Positions 15,345-22,828 of a DNA stretch of 28,214 bases are shown here, in pieces. The DNA is from an uncultured Dialister sp. (GTDB lineage: Bacteria > Bacillota > Negativicutes > Veillonellales > Dialisteraceae). Under the pieces are notes generated by a model. That model was not told where the DNA came from, did not search any database, and saw nothing but the letters and a program-made list of their open reading frames with translations. The position numbers and the translations under genes were made by a program. Position 1 is the stretch's first letter; each line of letters begins with the position of its first letter. The stretch is taken from assembly GCF_900538805.1 (NCBI RefSeq), contig NZ_UPZP01000019.1, positions 1 to 28,214 on the forward strand, given 5' to 3'.

Positions 15345-15377
15345 ATGAGAAATCTTTTACATAATGGTTTATTATAA
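15345..15377 (+). CDS. Possible 10-residue leader peptide
   Basis: An ATG with a perfect AAGGAG six bases upstream opens a ten-codon frame, MRNLLHNGLL, ending in TAA about 100 bases before the DUF6056-like gene. Four of ten codons are Leu. It could be a leader peptide or the decayed start of a lost gene. Only the ribosome binding site and position support it. Confidence 0.3.
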   Translation: MRNLLHNGLL

Positions 15378-15478
15378 TAGCTTATCCTGTTTTTTTATAT
15401 TTGTGCAGTATGTATTATCTTTTTAAGGCATAAGTTCTCTTAAGGTACAGGAGGCATTGAATCTTTGGGTGGAGAAAA

Positions 15479-16900
15479 ATGGTCCTTGATAGTATAAATT
15501 CAAAAAAGAGTTCAAAAAAGTGTGAATTATGCATTACTGCGGTATGTATATTCTTATTCATGCTTCTGCTGGAAAGTCTTGCTTTTCGGTTTATGGGTGA
15601 TGATTATATCTATTCCTTTATGTGGGAGGGGCATTCCATGTATGTGCCTCTTTCTGAAAATGCCCGTCGTATAGATAGTTTCAGTGATATTCTTGCCAGC
15701 GGGTATTCCTATTATATGACCTGGGGCGGGAGAGTCATTGCCCAGATGCTGGCCATGTTCTTTCTCTGGGTAGGACGGCCCTGGTTTAATCTGGCCATGG
15801 CGGCAGGCATTATTCTGCTGCTGTTTTCCATCCAGTGGATTGCCCATGAGGGAAGAATCACATTTGCTTTTCGGCCTTTTGATATTTTAATGACCTTTCT
15901 ATGCTTCTGGTCCTTTAATATTAACTTCGCTGGTACGATAGTGTGGATTGACGGGGCCTGCAACTACTTTTTTCCTATGCTTGCAGTGATTTTATTTCTC
16001 CTTCCATACATTCATCGGTATTTTCAGGAAAAAGAAAGCAGAAAGCCCGGTTATTTTATTCCGCTTATGTTTATCCTTGGCGTCCTGGCAGGAGATTCCA
16101 ATGAGAATACCATCTGCTGGATAGGGCTCAGTGGACTGGTATATCTTGTTTGTTACGGGAAACGGAAGAAATTGGAATTCTGGATGGTAACCGGAATGGC
16201 AGGACTGGCCATGGGGTATGGACTCCTGATGCTTTCACCGGGCAATGTTATACGGATGAAGGAAAGCGGAGAAACATTCCAATTCCTGTTTCTTGACAGA
16301 GGCCATTTGCTCTCCCTGGGGTTCTGCTTTCTGGTGCAGAGTTTTCTGTGGATGTACCTATGGAAAGCCTATCGAAGAAGAAAATATCTGCAGGTGAAGA
16401 AGTATGGCCGACATATTCGCCTTGCCTCCTGGTTTGCAGTTATGAGCATGCTCTTTAATCTCATCATGCTTTTTTCTCCGGAGTCCCCTTTTCGCGCTGC
16501 CTTTCCCAGTCTTATCTTTTTGATTACGGCAGTCATGCTGATTCACAGGGCAGCACAGTTGAGCGAAACATATATAGTAAAAGCAGAGGCATGCAGGATA
16601 TTGTCACTGCTTTGGGTTTTGTATTTTTGCGTTACTTTTTCAACTTCTGTAGTGCTGTATTATAACCAGCGCCTGTACATGGGGAATATTATCCGCCAGG
16701 CAGAAAGCTTTTCAGGAAAGAATCTGGTATTGAAAGTACCTGAGGAACCGGACGTACTCAAGAAAAAGTGGGGGCTGCTCACGGGCATGCATGCTTTTAA
16801 CTCCCCTGTTGAAAAGGATGCCAATCACTGGAGGAATGTTGCCTTTGCCAGATATTATGGAATCAAGGGAATTTACAGGGAGGACGCAGAGGAAAAATAG
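15479..16900 (+). CDS. DUF6056-like polytopic membrane protein
   Basis: The 473-residue protein has about ten membrane segments. After the first one it carries FRFMGDDYIYSF, then ILASGYSYYMTWGGRVIAQML, which match the GDD and Y..W.GR pattern I associate with DUF6056, a family related to GT-C sugar transferases. A later loop has GDSNENT. The ATG at 15479 has GTGGAG four bases upstream. It is divergent from the oxidoreductase/GT-C pair, so all four genes may serve one surface-glycan pathway. The function is not established. Confidence 0.7.
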   Translation: MVLDSINSKKSSKKCELCITAVCIFLFMLLLESLAFRFMGDDYIYSFMWEGHSMYVPLSENARRIDSFSDILASGYSYYMTWGGRVIAQMLAMFFLWVGRPWFNLAMAAGIILLLFSIQWIAHEGRITFAFRPFDILMTFLCFWSFNINFAGTIVWIDGACNYFFPMLAVILFLLPYIHRYFQEKESRKPGYFIPLMFILGVLAGDSNENTICWIGLSGLVYLVCYGKRKKLEFWMVTGMAGLAMGYGLLMLSPGNVIRMKESGETFQFLFLDRGHLLSLGFCFLVQSFLWMYLWKAYRRRKYLQVKKYGRHIRLASWFAVMSMLFNLIMLFSPESPFRAAFPSLIFLITAVMLIHRAAQLSETYIVKAEACRILSLLWVLYFCVTFSTSVVLYYNQRLYMGNIIRQAESFSGKNLVLKVPEEPDVLKKKWGLLTGMHAFNSPVEKDANHWRNVAFARYYGIKGIYREDAEEK

Positions 16901-17009
16901 AGGAGACTATTACTTCCTATAAAAAAATCTTATATCACTTTTCTGCTGGTTTTACAACTATCATCTTATTTTTTCTTGCTTCTTAGTAGCAGTAGATTTT
17001 GTGTTATGC

Positions 17010-17015
17010 TAAAAT
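17010..17015 (+). promoter_or_regulatory. Candidate extended -10 promoter of the Tad locus
   Basis: TG-C-TAAAAT forms an extended -10 element. A transcript from here would start near 17022 and would have a leader of about 138 bases before cpaB. No good -35 is seen. Confidence 0.45.
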
Positions 17016-17082
17016 AATGCCAAGAAATATATGTTTTTACATACATGGGGGAATCGGGGATGAACGGCATAGTATAAAATCG

Positions 17083-17115
17083 GGCAGAAAGACAAAGCAG
17101 GTTCTGCCATTTTTT
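17083..17115 (+). terminator. Terminator-like hairpin inside the cpaB leader
   Basis: GGCAGAA (17083-17089) pairs with TTCTGCC (17102-17108), followed by ATTTTTT. It lies between the candidate promoter and the cpaB start, 45 bases before the TTG. It could be an attenuator for the pilus operon, the end of a ~90-base RNA, or a late terminator for the DUF6056-like gene. Confidence 0.55.
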
Positions 17116-17159
17116 GATTCACCCATTCTGCTGGTTAACTGTATTAAGGGGGAGCGGAG

Positions 17160-18128
17160 TTGAAACTTTCAGATAAGATATCCGGCGCCATTGAGCGAAT
17201 GTCTCCGAGGAAGCTGCTGCTGCTTTGCGGTCTGGCAGCCATTCTGGTCTTTATTATCATCTATTTTATTTTGTCGGCTGTATTTTCAGATAAAAAAGCG
17301 CCGGCAGCGGCACCGGCGGCCATGGTGCCGGTGATTGAAGCGTCCCGGGATATTGAGCCGCAGACCGTGATTACGGAAGACATGGTGAAAGCGGTGGACG
17401 TATCGTCCAACCTGGTTCCTTCCGGTGCTCTCACCGATAAGAATGCGGTGGTAGGCAAGAAGGCAGGCACCACCATCCTTTCCGGCGATGTGATTACAGC
17501 TAGAAAGCTGTCCCCAAAAGCAGGCGGCTTTGTAGGCCTCATTCCTGACGGCATGAGGGCCGTGTCCTTCTCGGTGAATGATGTCACCGGCGTTTCTGGC
17601 TTTGCAAAACCGGGGGACAAGGTGGATATCCTTCTGGTCACTTCCCGGGAAGGGGTGGACCGCATTACGTCCAAAATTCTTCTGAAGGATGTGCTCATTC
17701 TGGCGGTGAACAAGAGCAGCGGCCAGCCGCAGTCACAGCCACAGCCCCAGAATACGGATAAGAACGGAAAAGGAGTACCTGATGGCAGCGCACCAAGGCA
17801 GACCTCTTCCAGCACCGCTTCCATCGGAACGCCGTCGGTGGTGACGGTGGCATTGACGCCCTATGATGCGGCTAAGCTCATCGCTTCCACCCAGATCGGC
17901 CAGCTGCAGATGCTGCTCCGTCCAACGAATGATGAGGGTGACCATTATGTGGGATACTACGTCATTCCGCTTCCCAAGGCAGAAGCACCGCAGCCGGCGC
18001 CTCAACCGGTGTATGCAGCGCCGCAGCCTGCATCTGCTCCGGCGGTTTCCATTTCTTCCGGCGGCGCACCCAGCGGTTTTTCGGGCATTGAAGTCATTCG
18101 TGGTACCAGCGTGAGCAGGGGGCAGTAG
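17160..18128 (+). CDS. cpaB: Tad pilus assembly protein CpaB/RcpC
   Basis: The 322-residue protein has one N-terminal membrane segment (about 18-42), a SAF domain (about 55-120, with ASRDIEPQTVITEDMV and GKKAGTTILSGDVI) and the RcpC region (GMRAVSFSVNDVTGVSGFAKPGDKVDILL). A Pro/Gln/Ala-rich, low-complexity tail follows. CpaB supports the outer-membrane secretin of the Tad system in the periplasm. The start is a TTG at 17160 behind GGGGGAGCGGAG; the first ATG (17199) lacks a ribosome binding site. It is the first gene of the pilus locus and sits two bases before cpaC. Confidence 0.9.
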   Translation: MKLSDKISGAIERMSPRKLLLLCGLAAILVFIIIYFILSAVFSDKKAPAAAPAAMVPVIEASRDIEPQTVITEDMVKAVDVSSNLVPSGALTDKNAVVGKKAGTTILSGDVITARKLSPKAGGFVGLIPDGMRAVSFSVNDVTGVSGFAKPGDKVDILLVTSREGVDRITSKILLKDVLILAVNKSSGQPQSQPQPQNTDKNGKGVPDGSAPRQTSSSTASIGTPSVVTVALTPYDAAKLIASTQIGQLQMLLRPTNDEGDHYVGYYVIPLPKAEAPQPAPQPVYAAPQPASAPAVSISSGGAPSGFSGIEVIRGTSVSRGQ

Positions 18129-18130
18129 TA

Positions 18131-19861
18131 ATGATGAATAAAAGATTAAAACGAATCGGCCTCCTGGTGACGGCGGCCATGATTGGCGCAGCAGGCAATG
18201 TGTTTGCTGCGGATATTCTGAATGTGTCGGTGAATGGATCCCGGTACATGGAGGACTCCGGCATTACCCGGCTGGCTGTAGGAAATCCGGATATCGCCGA
18301 TATCCGTCTCCTTTCCAATAACGATTACCTGGTGGTGGGAAAGAAAGCAGGCTCCACTTCCCTTCTGGTGTGGTCCAATAACGGCCGCCAGGAATACAAT
18401 GTGTACGTTTCCGGTGACGATGAGGGCACGGAAAAGGCTATCCAGAAAGCCATCGGCTATCCCGGCGTGAAGGTGCAGATGATGAACGGCAAGGTTCTTC
18501 TCCGGGGTAAGGTGAAGAACCAGTATGAGCATGATTCTGCGGTGAAAGTAGCCCAGCTCTACCTGGGAAGCGGCGGAGGTGCTGCTTCTTCTGCCACTGC
18601 CAATGGCGAAAGCCAGGGGGCAGCCACCGATTCCAATATCATCGACCTGCTGGATATGACCAACCCCAGCCAGGTGCGTCTGGAAGCCCAGATTATTGAA
18701 ATCAATACTTCGGCGGAGAGAGATTTAGGCATCCAGTACTGGTCGCCAACTCTTGGCAATACGACCACGACTAATGCTTTTGGCGAAACTACGTCTACCG
18801 ATATTACCCGCGGTTCTTCCAACCTCTTTTATATAGGTGAAAATTTTAAGAATCCAAGGGGCAGCTTTGGCTGGCTGGGAAGCCATATTTCCAACATGAA
18901 TGCGTCCCTCCAGGCGCTGGTGACGGAGGGCAAGGCCAGGATTCTGTCCCGCCCCTCCATTACCACCATGAGCGGCCAGAAGGCGAACATCCTCATTGGC
19001 GGCCGTATTCCCATCCCCACTTCTGCCGGTGACGGCCAGATTGCCATCGACTGGCGGGAATACGGTATCCGGCTGAACATTGAGCCCGTGGTGGATGCGG
19101 AAAACAAGATTACCTCCAAGGTACACGCAGAAGTATCCACTCTGGACTACGGTCACAGCGTGACGGAAAATGATTTTTCCATTCCTGCCATTGCGTCCAG
19201 AGAGGCTGACGCCGTTATTAACGTCCGCTCCGGCATGACCATGGCCATCGGCGGCCTCCTGAATTCCCAGGACGGCAAGACGGTTACCAAGATTCCTCTT
19301 CTGGGGGACATCCCCATTATCGGCCAGTTCTTCCGTCATACCCAGAAAACAAGGGATAACCGGGAACTCCTCATCCTCATTACCCCCACCCTGGTGTCCG
19401 ACGAAACGCCGGTATCCATGAGCCAGCGCATGAAGGGCAGCTACGAGGACAACGAACGGTACCTCAGAAATGCAGAGCGAGTCAACGTGAATACACCGGT
19501 GAAACCGGGAACAGAGCAGCAGGAAACGGACCTCTTCGGCGGCAAGCCCGGCGAAGACAATGGAGACACCGTCATCCTGGAAGAAAAGCCCAAACAGGAA
19601 GGCCCCTCCCATATCCTCCGCACCACCGATGAAAAAGGCGAAACCGTCTACATCCCCATGACAGAAGAAGACTACGCCAAACAGAAAAACAACCTCCAGG
19701 TGGTGGGAGTAGAAAAGACCCCCCTGCCTGAAGGGGCAGAAAAAGTGCCCGTGGTGAAAAAAGAAAAAGTGGAACGGCCCGTAAATACTCAGGCTGCAGA
19801 TAAAAACAAGGCGGATATTCGTAATAGAGTGAAGAAGATTATGGATGGGTATGCTAAGTAG
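18131..19861 (+). CDS. cpaC: Tad pilus secretin CpaC/RcpA
   Basis: The 576-residue outer-membrane secretin has a signal peptide (1-26, ending NVFA), an N-terminal pilus domain (about 28-95, RLAVGNPDIADIRLLSNNDYLV), a BON-like segment (KVLLRGKVKNQYEHDSAV) and the secretin core (about 180-405: EAQIIEINTSAERDLGIQYW, GKARILSRPSITTMSGQKA, the late GGLLNSQDGKTVTKIPLLGDIPIIGQFFR). The last 145 residues are a charged Lys/Glu/Pro-rich extension longer than usual. ATG codons at 18131 and 18134 follow AGGGGG. It is co-transcribed with cpaB. The 3' part is rich in short C-ending codons, unlike the glycan genes to the left. Confidence 0.93.
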   Translation: MMNKRLKRIGLLVTAAMIGAAGNVFAADILNVSVNGSRYMEDSGITRLAVGNPDIADIRLLSNNDYLVVGKKAGSTSLLVWSNNGRQEYNVYVSGDDEGTEKAIQKAIGYPGVKVQMMNGKVLLRGKVKNQYEHDSAVKVAQLYLGSGGGAASSATANGESQGAATDSNIIDLLDMTNPSQVRLEAQIIEINTSAERDLGIQYWSPTLGNTTTTNAFGETTSTDITRGSSNLFYIGENFKNPRGSFGWLGSHISNMNASLQALVTEGKARILSRPSITTMSGQKANILIGGRIPIPTSAGDGQIAIDWREYGIRLNIEPVVDAENKITSKVHAEVSTLDYGHSVTENDFSIPAIASREADAVINVRSGMTMAIGGLLNSQDGKTVTKIPLLGDIPIIGQFFRHTQKTRDNRELLILITPTLVSDETPVSMSQRMKGSYEDNERYLRNAERVNVNTPVKPGTEQQETDLFGGKPGEDNGDTVILEEKPKQEGPSHILRTTDEKGETVYIPMTEEDYAKQKNNLQVVGVEKTPLPEGAEKVPVVKKEKVERPVNTQAADKNKADIRNRVKKIMDGYAK

Positions 19862-19876
19862 CCCTGCGTCATTTCA

Positions 19877-20236
19877 GAGCCGTGGGTTGGAATCATATGA
19901 GGACATAGGTTCAAAAGGTTCAGAAGGTTCACAGGGTTCAGAGGGTCAGGTGTCGGCGCACAAATAAAAAGCGCCGACGGAGTATGAAGCCGCTGCGCGG
20001 CAATGGCAGTCTGCCTTGAGACCGGTATGGAAATACCCTGCTTTGCTTCTGGCGGAGCGGAAGAGCTGTGGGCTGGAGTCATGTGAGGACTAAGGTTCAA
20101 ATGATTCAGAAGGTTCACAGGGTTCAGAGGGTCAGGTGTCGGCGCACAAATAAAAAGCGCTGACGGAGTATGAAGCTGCTGCGCGGCGGCGATTTTCTGC
20201 ATTGGAATAAGTGTGGAAGTATGCTGCTTTGTGTCA
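19877..20236. repeat. Two tandem 186-bp repeats between cpaC and the four-helix-bundle gene
   Basis: Copies start with GAGC at 19877 and 20063. Each has, in order, a GTGGG-TGGA-TCAT block, GGTTCA-type 9-mers, GGGTCAGGTGTCGGCGCACA, a GTCGGCGC/GCGC(C/T)GAC hairpin with an A-rich loop (19952-19978 in copy 1), and a GGAGTATGAAGC-GCTGCGCGGC block. The second copy runs up to the ribosome binding site of the next gene. Confidence 0.85.
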
Positions 20237-20251
20237 AGGAGGTAGAATTTC

Positions 20252-20668
20252 ATGGCCAGCTATAGAGACTTAAGGGCATGGAAGGAATCGTGCATGCTTG
20301 CCCGCGAAACGTATCTTCTTGTAAGGCAGCTTCCGACCTATGAATTACATGCATTGTCTTCTCAAATGAGACGGGCGGTAGTTTCTATTAGTTCAAATAT
20401 TGCAGAAGGTTCCGGAAGAGGGACTATCAGGGATTATATCCGGTTTCTTTTTCAAGCCAAAGGGTCTGCACATGAATTGGAAACTCAGCTGATTTTATGT
20501 GTTGAACTGGGCTTTTTGAAACAGATGGATGTGAATCCTGTGCTTGAGCATGACCGCAGGATAATCTGGCTCATAGGAAGATTGATTAAAAGCTTAGAGG
20601 GAAAAGAAACTTTTGGACAGAACTTTATGGAAGATATAGATATTTATGATGCAGAACAATTGACATAA
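20252..20668 (+). CDS. Four-helix-bundle protein of the S23/IVP (bacterial IVS-encoded) family
   Basis: The 138-residue protein shows the family pattern YRDLRAWKESCMLARETY near the start, then LSSQMRRAVVSISSNIAEGSGRGT and FLFQAKGSAHELETQLIL. Members fold as a four-helix bundle and were first found in intervening sequences of 23S rRNA genes, but most are stand-alone genes next to repeats. Their function is unknown. AAGGAGG lies nine bases before the ATG. The gene is flanked by the 186-bp repeats on the left and a GGTTCA-repeat hairpin region on the right, and its AT-rich codon use differs from the pilus genes around it, so it looks like an insertion in the Tad locus. Confidence 0.85.
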   Translation: MASYRDLRAWKESCMLARETYLLVRQLPTYELHALSSQMRRAVVSISSNIAEGSGRGTIRDYIRFLFQAKGSAHELETQLILCVELGFLKQMDVNPVLEHDRRIIWLIGRLIKSLEGKETFGQNFMEDIDIYDAEQLT

Positions 20669-20746
20669 AGTATGTGGGACACCGTAGGTTTTATCTTTGG
20701 GATGCTCAAAATGTTAAGAGGCTATTTGTAATTGAAATTCAAAAAG

Positions 20747-20820
20747 GTGGGCGTTATACGAATTAAAACGCCCACACCACAACCCTCTGAACCTTTTGAA
20801 CCCTTTGAACCTTCTGAACC
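20747..20820. repeat. Hairpin followed by inverted GGTTCA-type 9-mer repeats
   Basis: GTGGGCGTT (20747-20755) pairs with AACGCCCAC (20767-20775). Next come CACCACAACCC and four AACC(C/T)T-TGAACC-type 9-mers. The same block, in one orientation or the other, recurs at 19910-19948, 20095-20138, 22910-23080 and 23470-23510. On the minus strand the hairpin is followed by CTTTTTG. Confidence 0.7.
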
Positions 20821-20883
20821 CGATATCTCAATTTTATTCATCGCATATGACGCTGATATATCTAGAGGCAAATGGAGGAAAAC

Positions 20884-21699
20884 ATGGAAGGCAGGAAAGG
20901 GACTATATTTACTGTTTTCAGCACGGCTTATGCTGTGGGGAAGTCGCTGATTGCTGTTAATATTGCGGCGGAGCTGGCGAAGCAGGGGATGAAGGTCTGC
21001 CTGGTGGACCTGGACCTGCAGTTTGGGGATATATGCTACTACCTGAAGCTTAATCCGAAGAAGACCATTGCCGATGCCCAGCGGGCTATGAAGGCGAATC
21101 CCCGGGATACGGTGGCGGTGGAGTTTTTGACGAAGTATGCCGCCGGCGGGGTGTCCTTTGATGTGCTCACGAATCCGAAGCTCATGGAAGAGGCCTATAA
21201 CATGGATAACGGTATCATTCGCTCTCTGGTGCAGCAGCTGCAGCTGGAGTATGATTACGTGATTATCGATACCACCTCCACCTTCAGCGCCCTGAACCTG
21301 TCCATGATGGACCTTTCCACGCTGATTAACTTTGTGGGCATCGTAGATTTTATCCCCACCATTAAAAATATGAAGCGCGGCAGCGATACGCTGAAGGAAC
21401 TGGGCTATGACGACAGCAAAATCCGGTATGTGCTGAATCGCAGCAATGCAAAGACCCGTATCGACGTGGAGGACGTGGAGGCCATCCTGGGCAAGCATTT
21501 CGACTACGTCCTTCCCAATGATTTCCAGACCGCCCAGAATTCCGTTCGAAGCGGCGTACCCTTTGTGCTGGAGGCACGGCATACGCCGCTGGCGAAGGAG
21601 CTGATTTCCATCGTGGATGGCTATGTCCGCCCGGATACGGAACAAAAAGAAGAAAAGACCGAGGACCACGGCAGCTGGCTCTCCCGGCTGTTTTCTTAA
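20884..21699 (+). CDS. TadZ/CpaE-like ParA-fold ATPase with degenerate P-loop
   Basis: This 271-residue protein of the MinD/ParA group places pilus machinery at a cell site in other Tad systems. It has the usual DLDLQFGD (Walker A' Asp) and DYVIIDTTSTFSAL segments. The deviant Walker A normally reads KGGxGKT; here it is FSTAYAVGKSL, keeping the GKS lysine but losing the first signature lysine. It has no receiver domain. I chose the ATG at 20884 because GGAGG lies five bases upstream; an ATG at 20872 would add four residues. It is followed by a second, receiver-bearing paralog after 15 bases. Confidence 0.82.
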   Translation: MEGRKGTIFTVFSTAYAVGKSLIAVNIAAELAKQGMKVCLVDLDLQFGDICYYLKLNPKKTIADAQRAMKANPRDTVAVEFLTKYAAGGVSFDVLTNPKLMEEAYNMDNGIIRSLVQQLQLEYDYVIIDTTSTFSALNLSMMDLSTLINFVGIVDFIPTIKNMKRGSDTLKELGYDDSKIRYVLNRSNAKTRIDVEDVEAILGKHFDYVLPNDFQTAQNSVRSGVPFVLEARHTPLAKELISIVDGYVRPDTEQKEEKTEDHGSWLSRLFS

Positions 21700-21714
21700 A
21701 GGAGGTGAAGGATT

Positions 21715-22821
21715 TTGGCATACAGAACCGTCCTTATTGAAGAAAACCAGGTCATGCTGGAAAGACTGTCCAGCGTCATTAAAAATACACCGGGCTTCGA
21801 CCTGAGCGCCCGCTACCGGAATGCCGGTGACGCCCTGGGGCAGATGCAGGCCTTTAAGCCGGAGCTCATCCTTCTTGATATTGATAATGAAAGAAACGGC
21901 GCGCTCCTGCCGGACCTGAAGAAATCCTATCCCCACACCGCCATTGTAGGCATGAGCCGGAAATGGGATTCCGAAGCCCAGTCCCGCCTCATGCGCTCCG
22001 GCGCCGGCGGATTCATGATTAAGCCCTTCACAGGAGAAGAACTTCGGGAAACCATCCAGAACCTGGGGAATTCCGCCGCTGCCCACCATTCGGAAGTGGT
22101 ATCCTTCTTCAGCCCCAAGGGAAAGAGCGGCAAAACCACCCTCATTTCCAACCTGGGCGCTGCCCTGGCAAGGAAGACAGGGGAGTCCGTAGCCATCATC
22201 GACGGAGACCTCCAGTTCGGCGATATGTCCGTTTTCTTCAACCTCACGCCCCAAAGCACCATCGTGGAAGCGGTGCGTGATATCTCCTTCCTTTCCCCGG
22301 TGACTTTGAAATCCTACTTCGTACCGGTGAATGACCACCTCTCCATCCTCTGCGGCGCCGCTAAGCCGGACCTGGCGGAAACGGTGACAATCGAGGGTAT
22401 GACCAGCCTCATCAAAATGGCCAGAAGCATTTTCCGCTACGTCCTCCTTGATCTCTCTTCCGGCTTCTCCGACGTATCCTGTACGGCCTGCGAACTGTCC
22501 GATAAAACGGTGCTCATGGCCATGGTGAACGGCGGCTACGAAGTGGAACACATGAAACGGGCCCTTGAAATCTTCCGCAGCTGGGATGACTACAAAGAGA
22601 GAGTCTGCCCGGTGTTCACCCGCGTTTCACCCTGTACGGAGGAAGAAAAAGCAGTCTTCTCTAAAGCCCTGGGCTTCCCGGTGGCCCATATCCTCCCCAA
22701 CGAATATCTGGCTGTATCTTCCGCTGCCGATAACGGCAGACTGCTCATAGACCAGGACCCCAATAACCCATTCTCCCTGGCCGTGGAAAGCATGGCTGAT
22801 GAGATAGCGCGAGAGAGGTAA
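21715..22821 (+). CDS. cpaE: CpaE/TadZ: receiver domain fused to ParA-fold ATPase
   Basis: The 368-residue protein joins an N-terminal response-regulator receiver domain (1-115: acidic Glu9/Glu10, phospho-acceptor-type Asp55 in LILLDID, Ser81, Lys103 in IKPF) to a MinD/ParA ATPase. The latter has Walker A KGKSGKTT (135-142, with signature Lys135), DGDLQFGDMS and YVLLDLSSGFSDVS. This is the standard TadZ plan. Unlike many TadZ receivers, all key receiver residues are present. The start is TTG at 21715 with a strong GGAGGTG seven bases upstream. It ends at the start of a long noncoding palindrome field. Confidence 0.9.
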   Translation: MAYRTVLIEENQVMLERLSSVIKNTPGFDLSARYRNAGDALGQMQAFKPELILLDIDNERNGALLPDLKKSYPHTAIVGMSRKWDSEAQSRLMRSGAGGFMIKPFTGEELRETIQNLGNSAAAHHSEVVSFFSPKGKSGKTTLISNLGAALARKTGESVAIIDGDLQFGDMSVFFNLTPQSTIVEAVRDISFLSPVTLKSYFVPVNDHLSILCGAAKPDLAETVTIEGMTSLIKMARSIFRYVLLDLSSGFSDVSCTACELSDKTVLMAMVNGGYEVEHMKRALEIFRSWDDYKERVCPVFTRVSPCTEEEKAVFSKALGFPVAHILPNEYLAVSSAADNGRLLIDQDPNNPFSLAVESMADEIARER

Positions 22822-22828
22822 GGGGGAC

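Noticed and set aside
17022..17115. c-di-GMP (GEMM) riboswitch before cpaB
   Set aside because: A GAAAGACAAAGC stretch looks similar at first, but the conserved GEMM core and its two-helix layout are not present.
20252..20668. The S23/IVP gene as evidence for a 23S rRNA intervening sequence
   Set aside because: No rRNA sequence flanks it; its neighbours are pilus genes and repeats.
20732..20950. Plus-strand frame encoding PSEPFEP repeats before tadZ
   Set aside because: It translates the inverted 9-mer repeats and runs out of frame into the tadZ start; no ribosome binding site.
20722..22551. A 609-codon open frame on the minus strand opposite the two tadZ genes
   Set aside because: It is a shadow of two well-supported plus-strand genes plus repeats; the His/Gly-rich protein has no recognisable domain.
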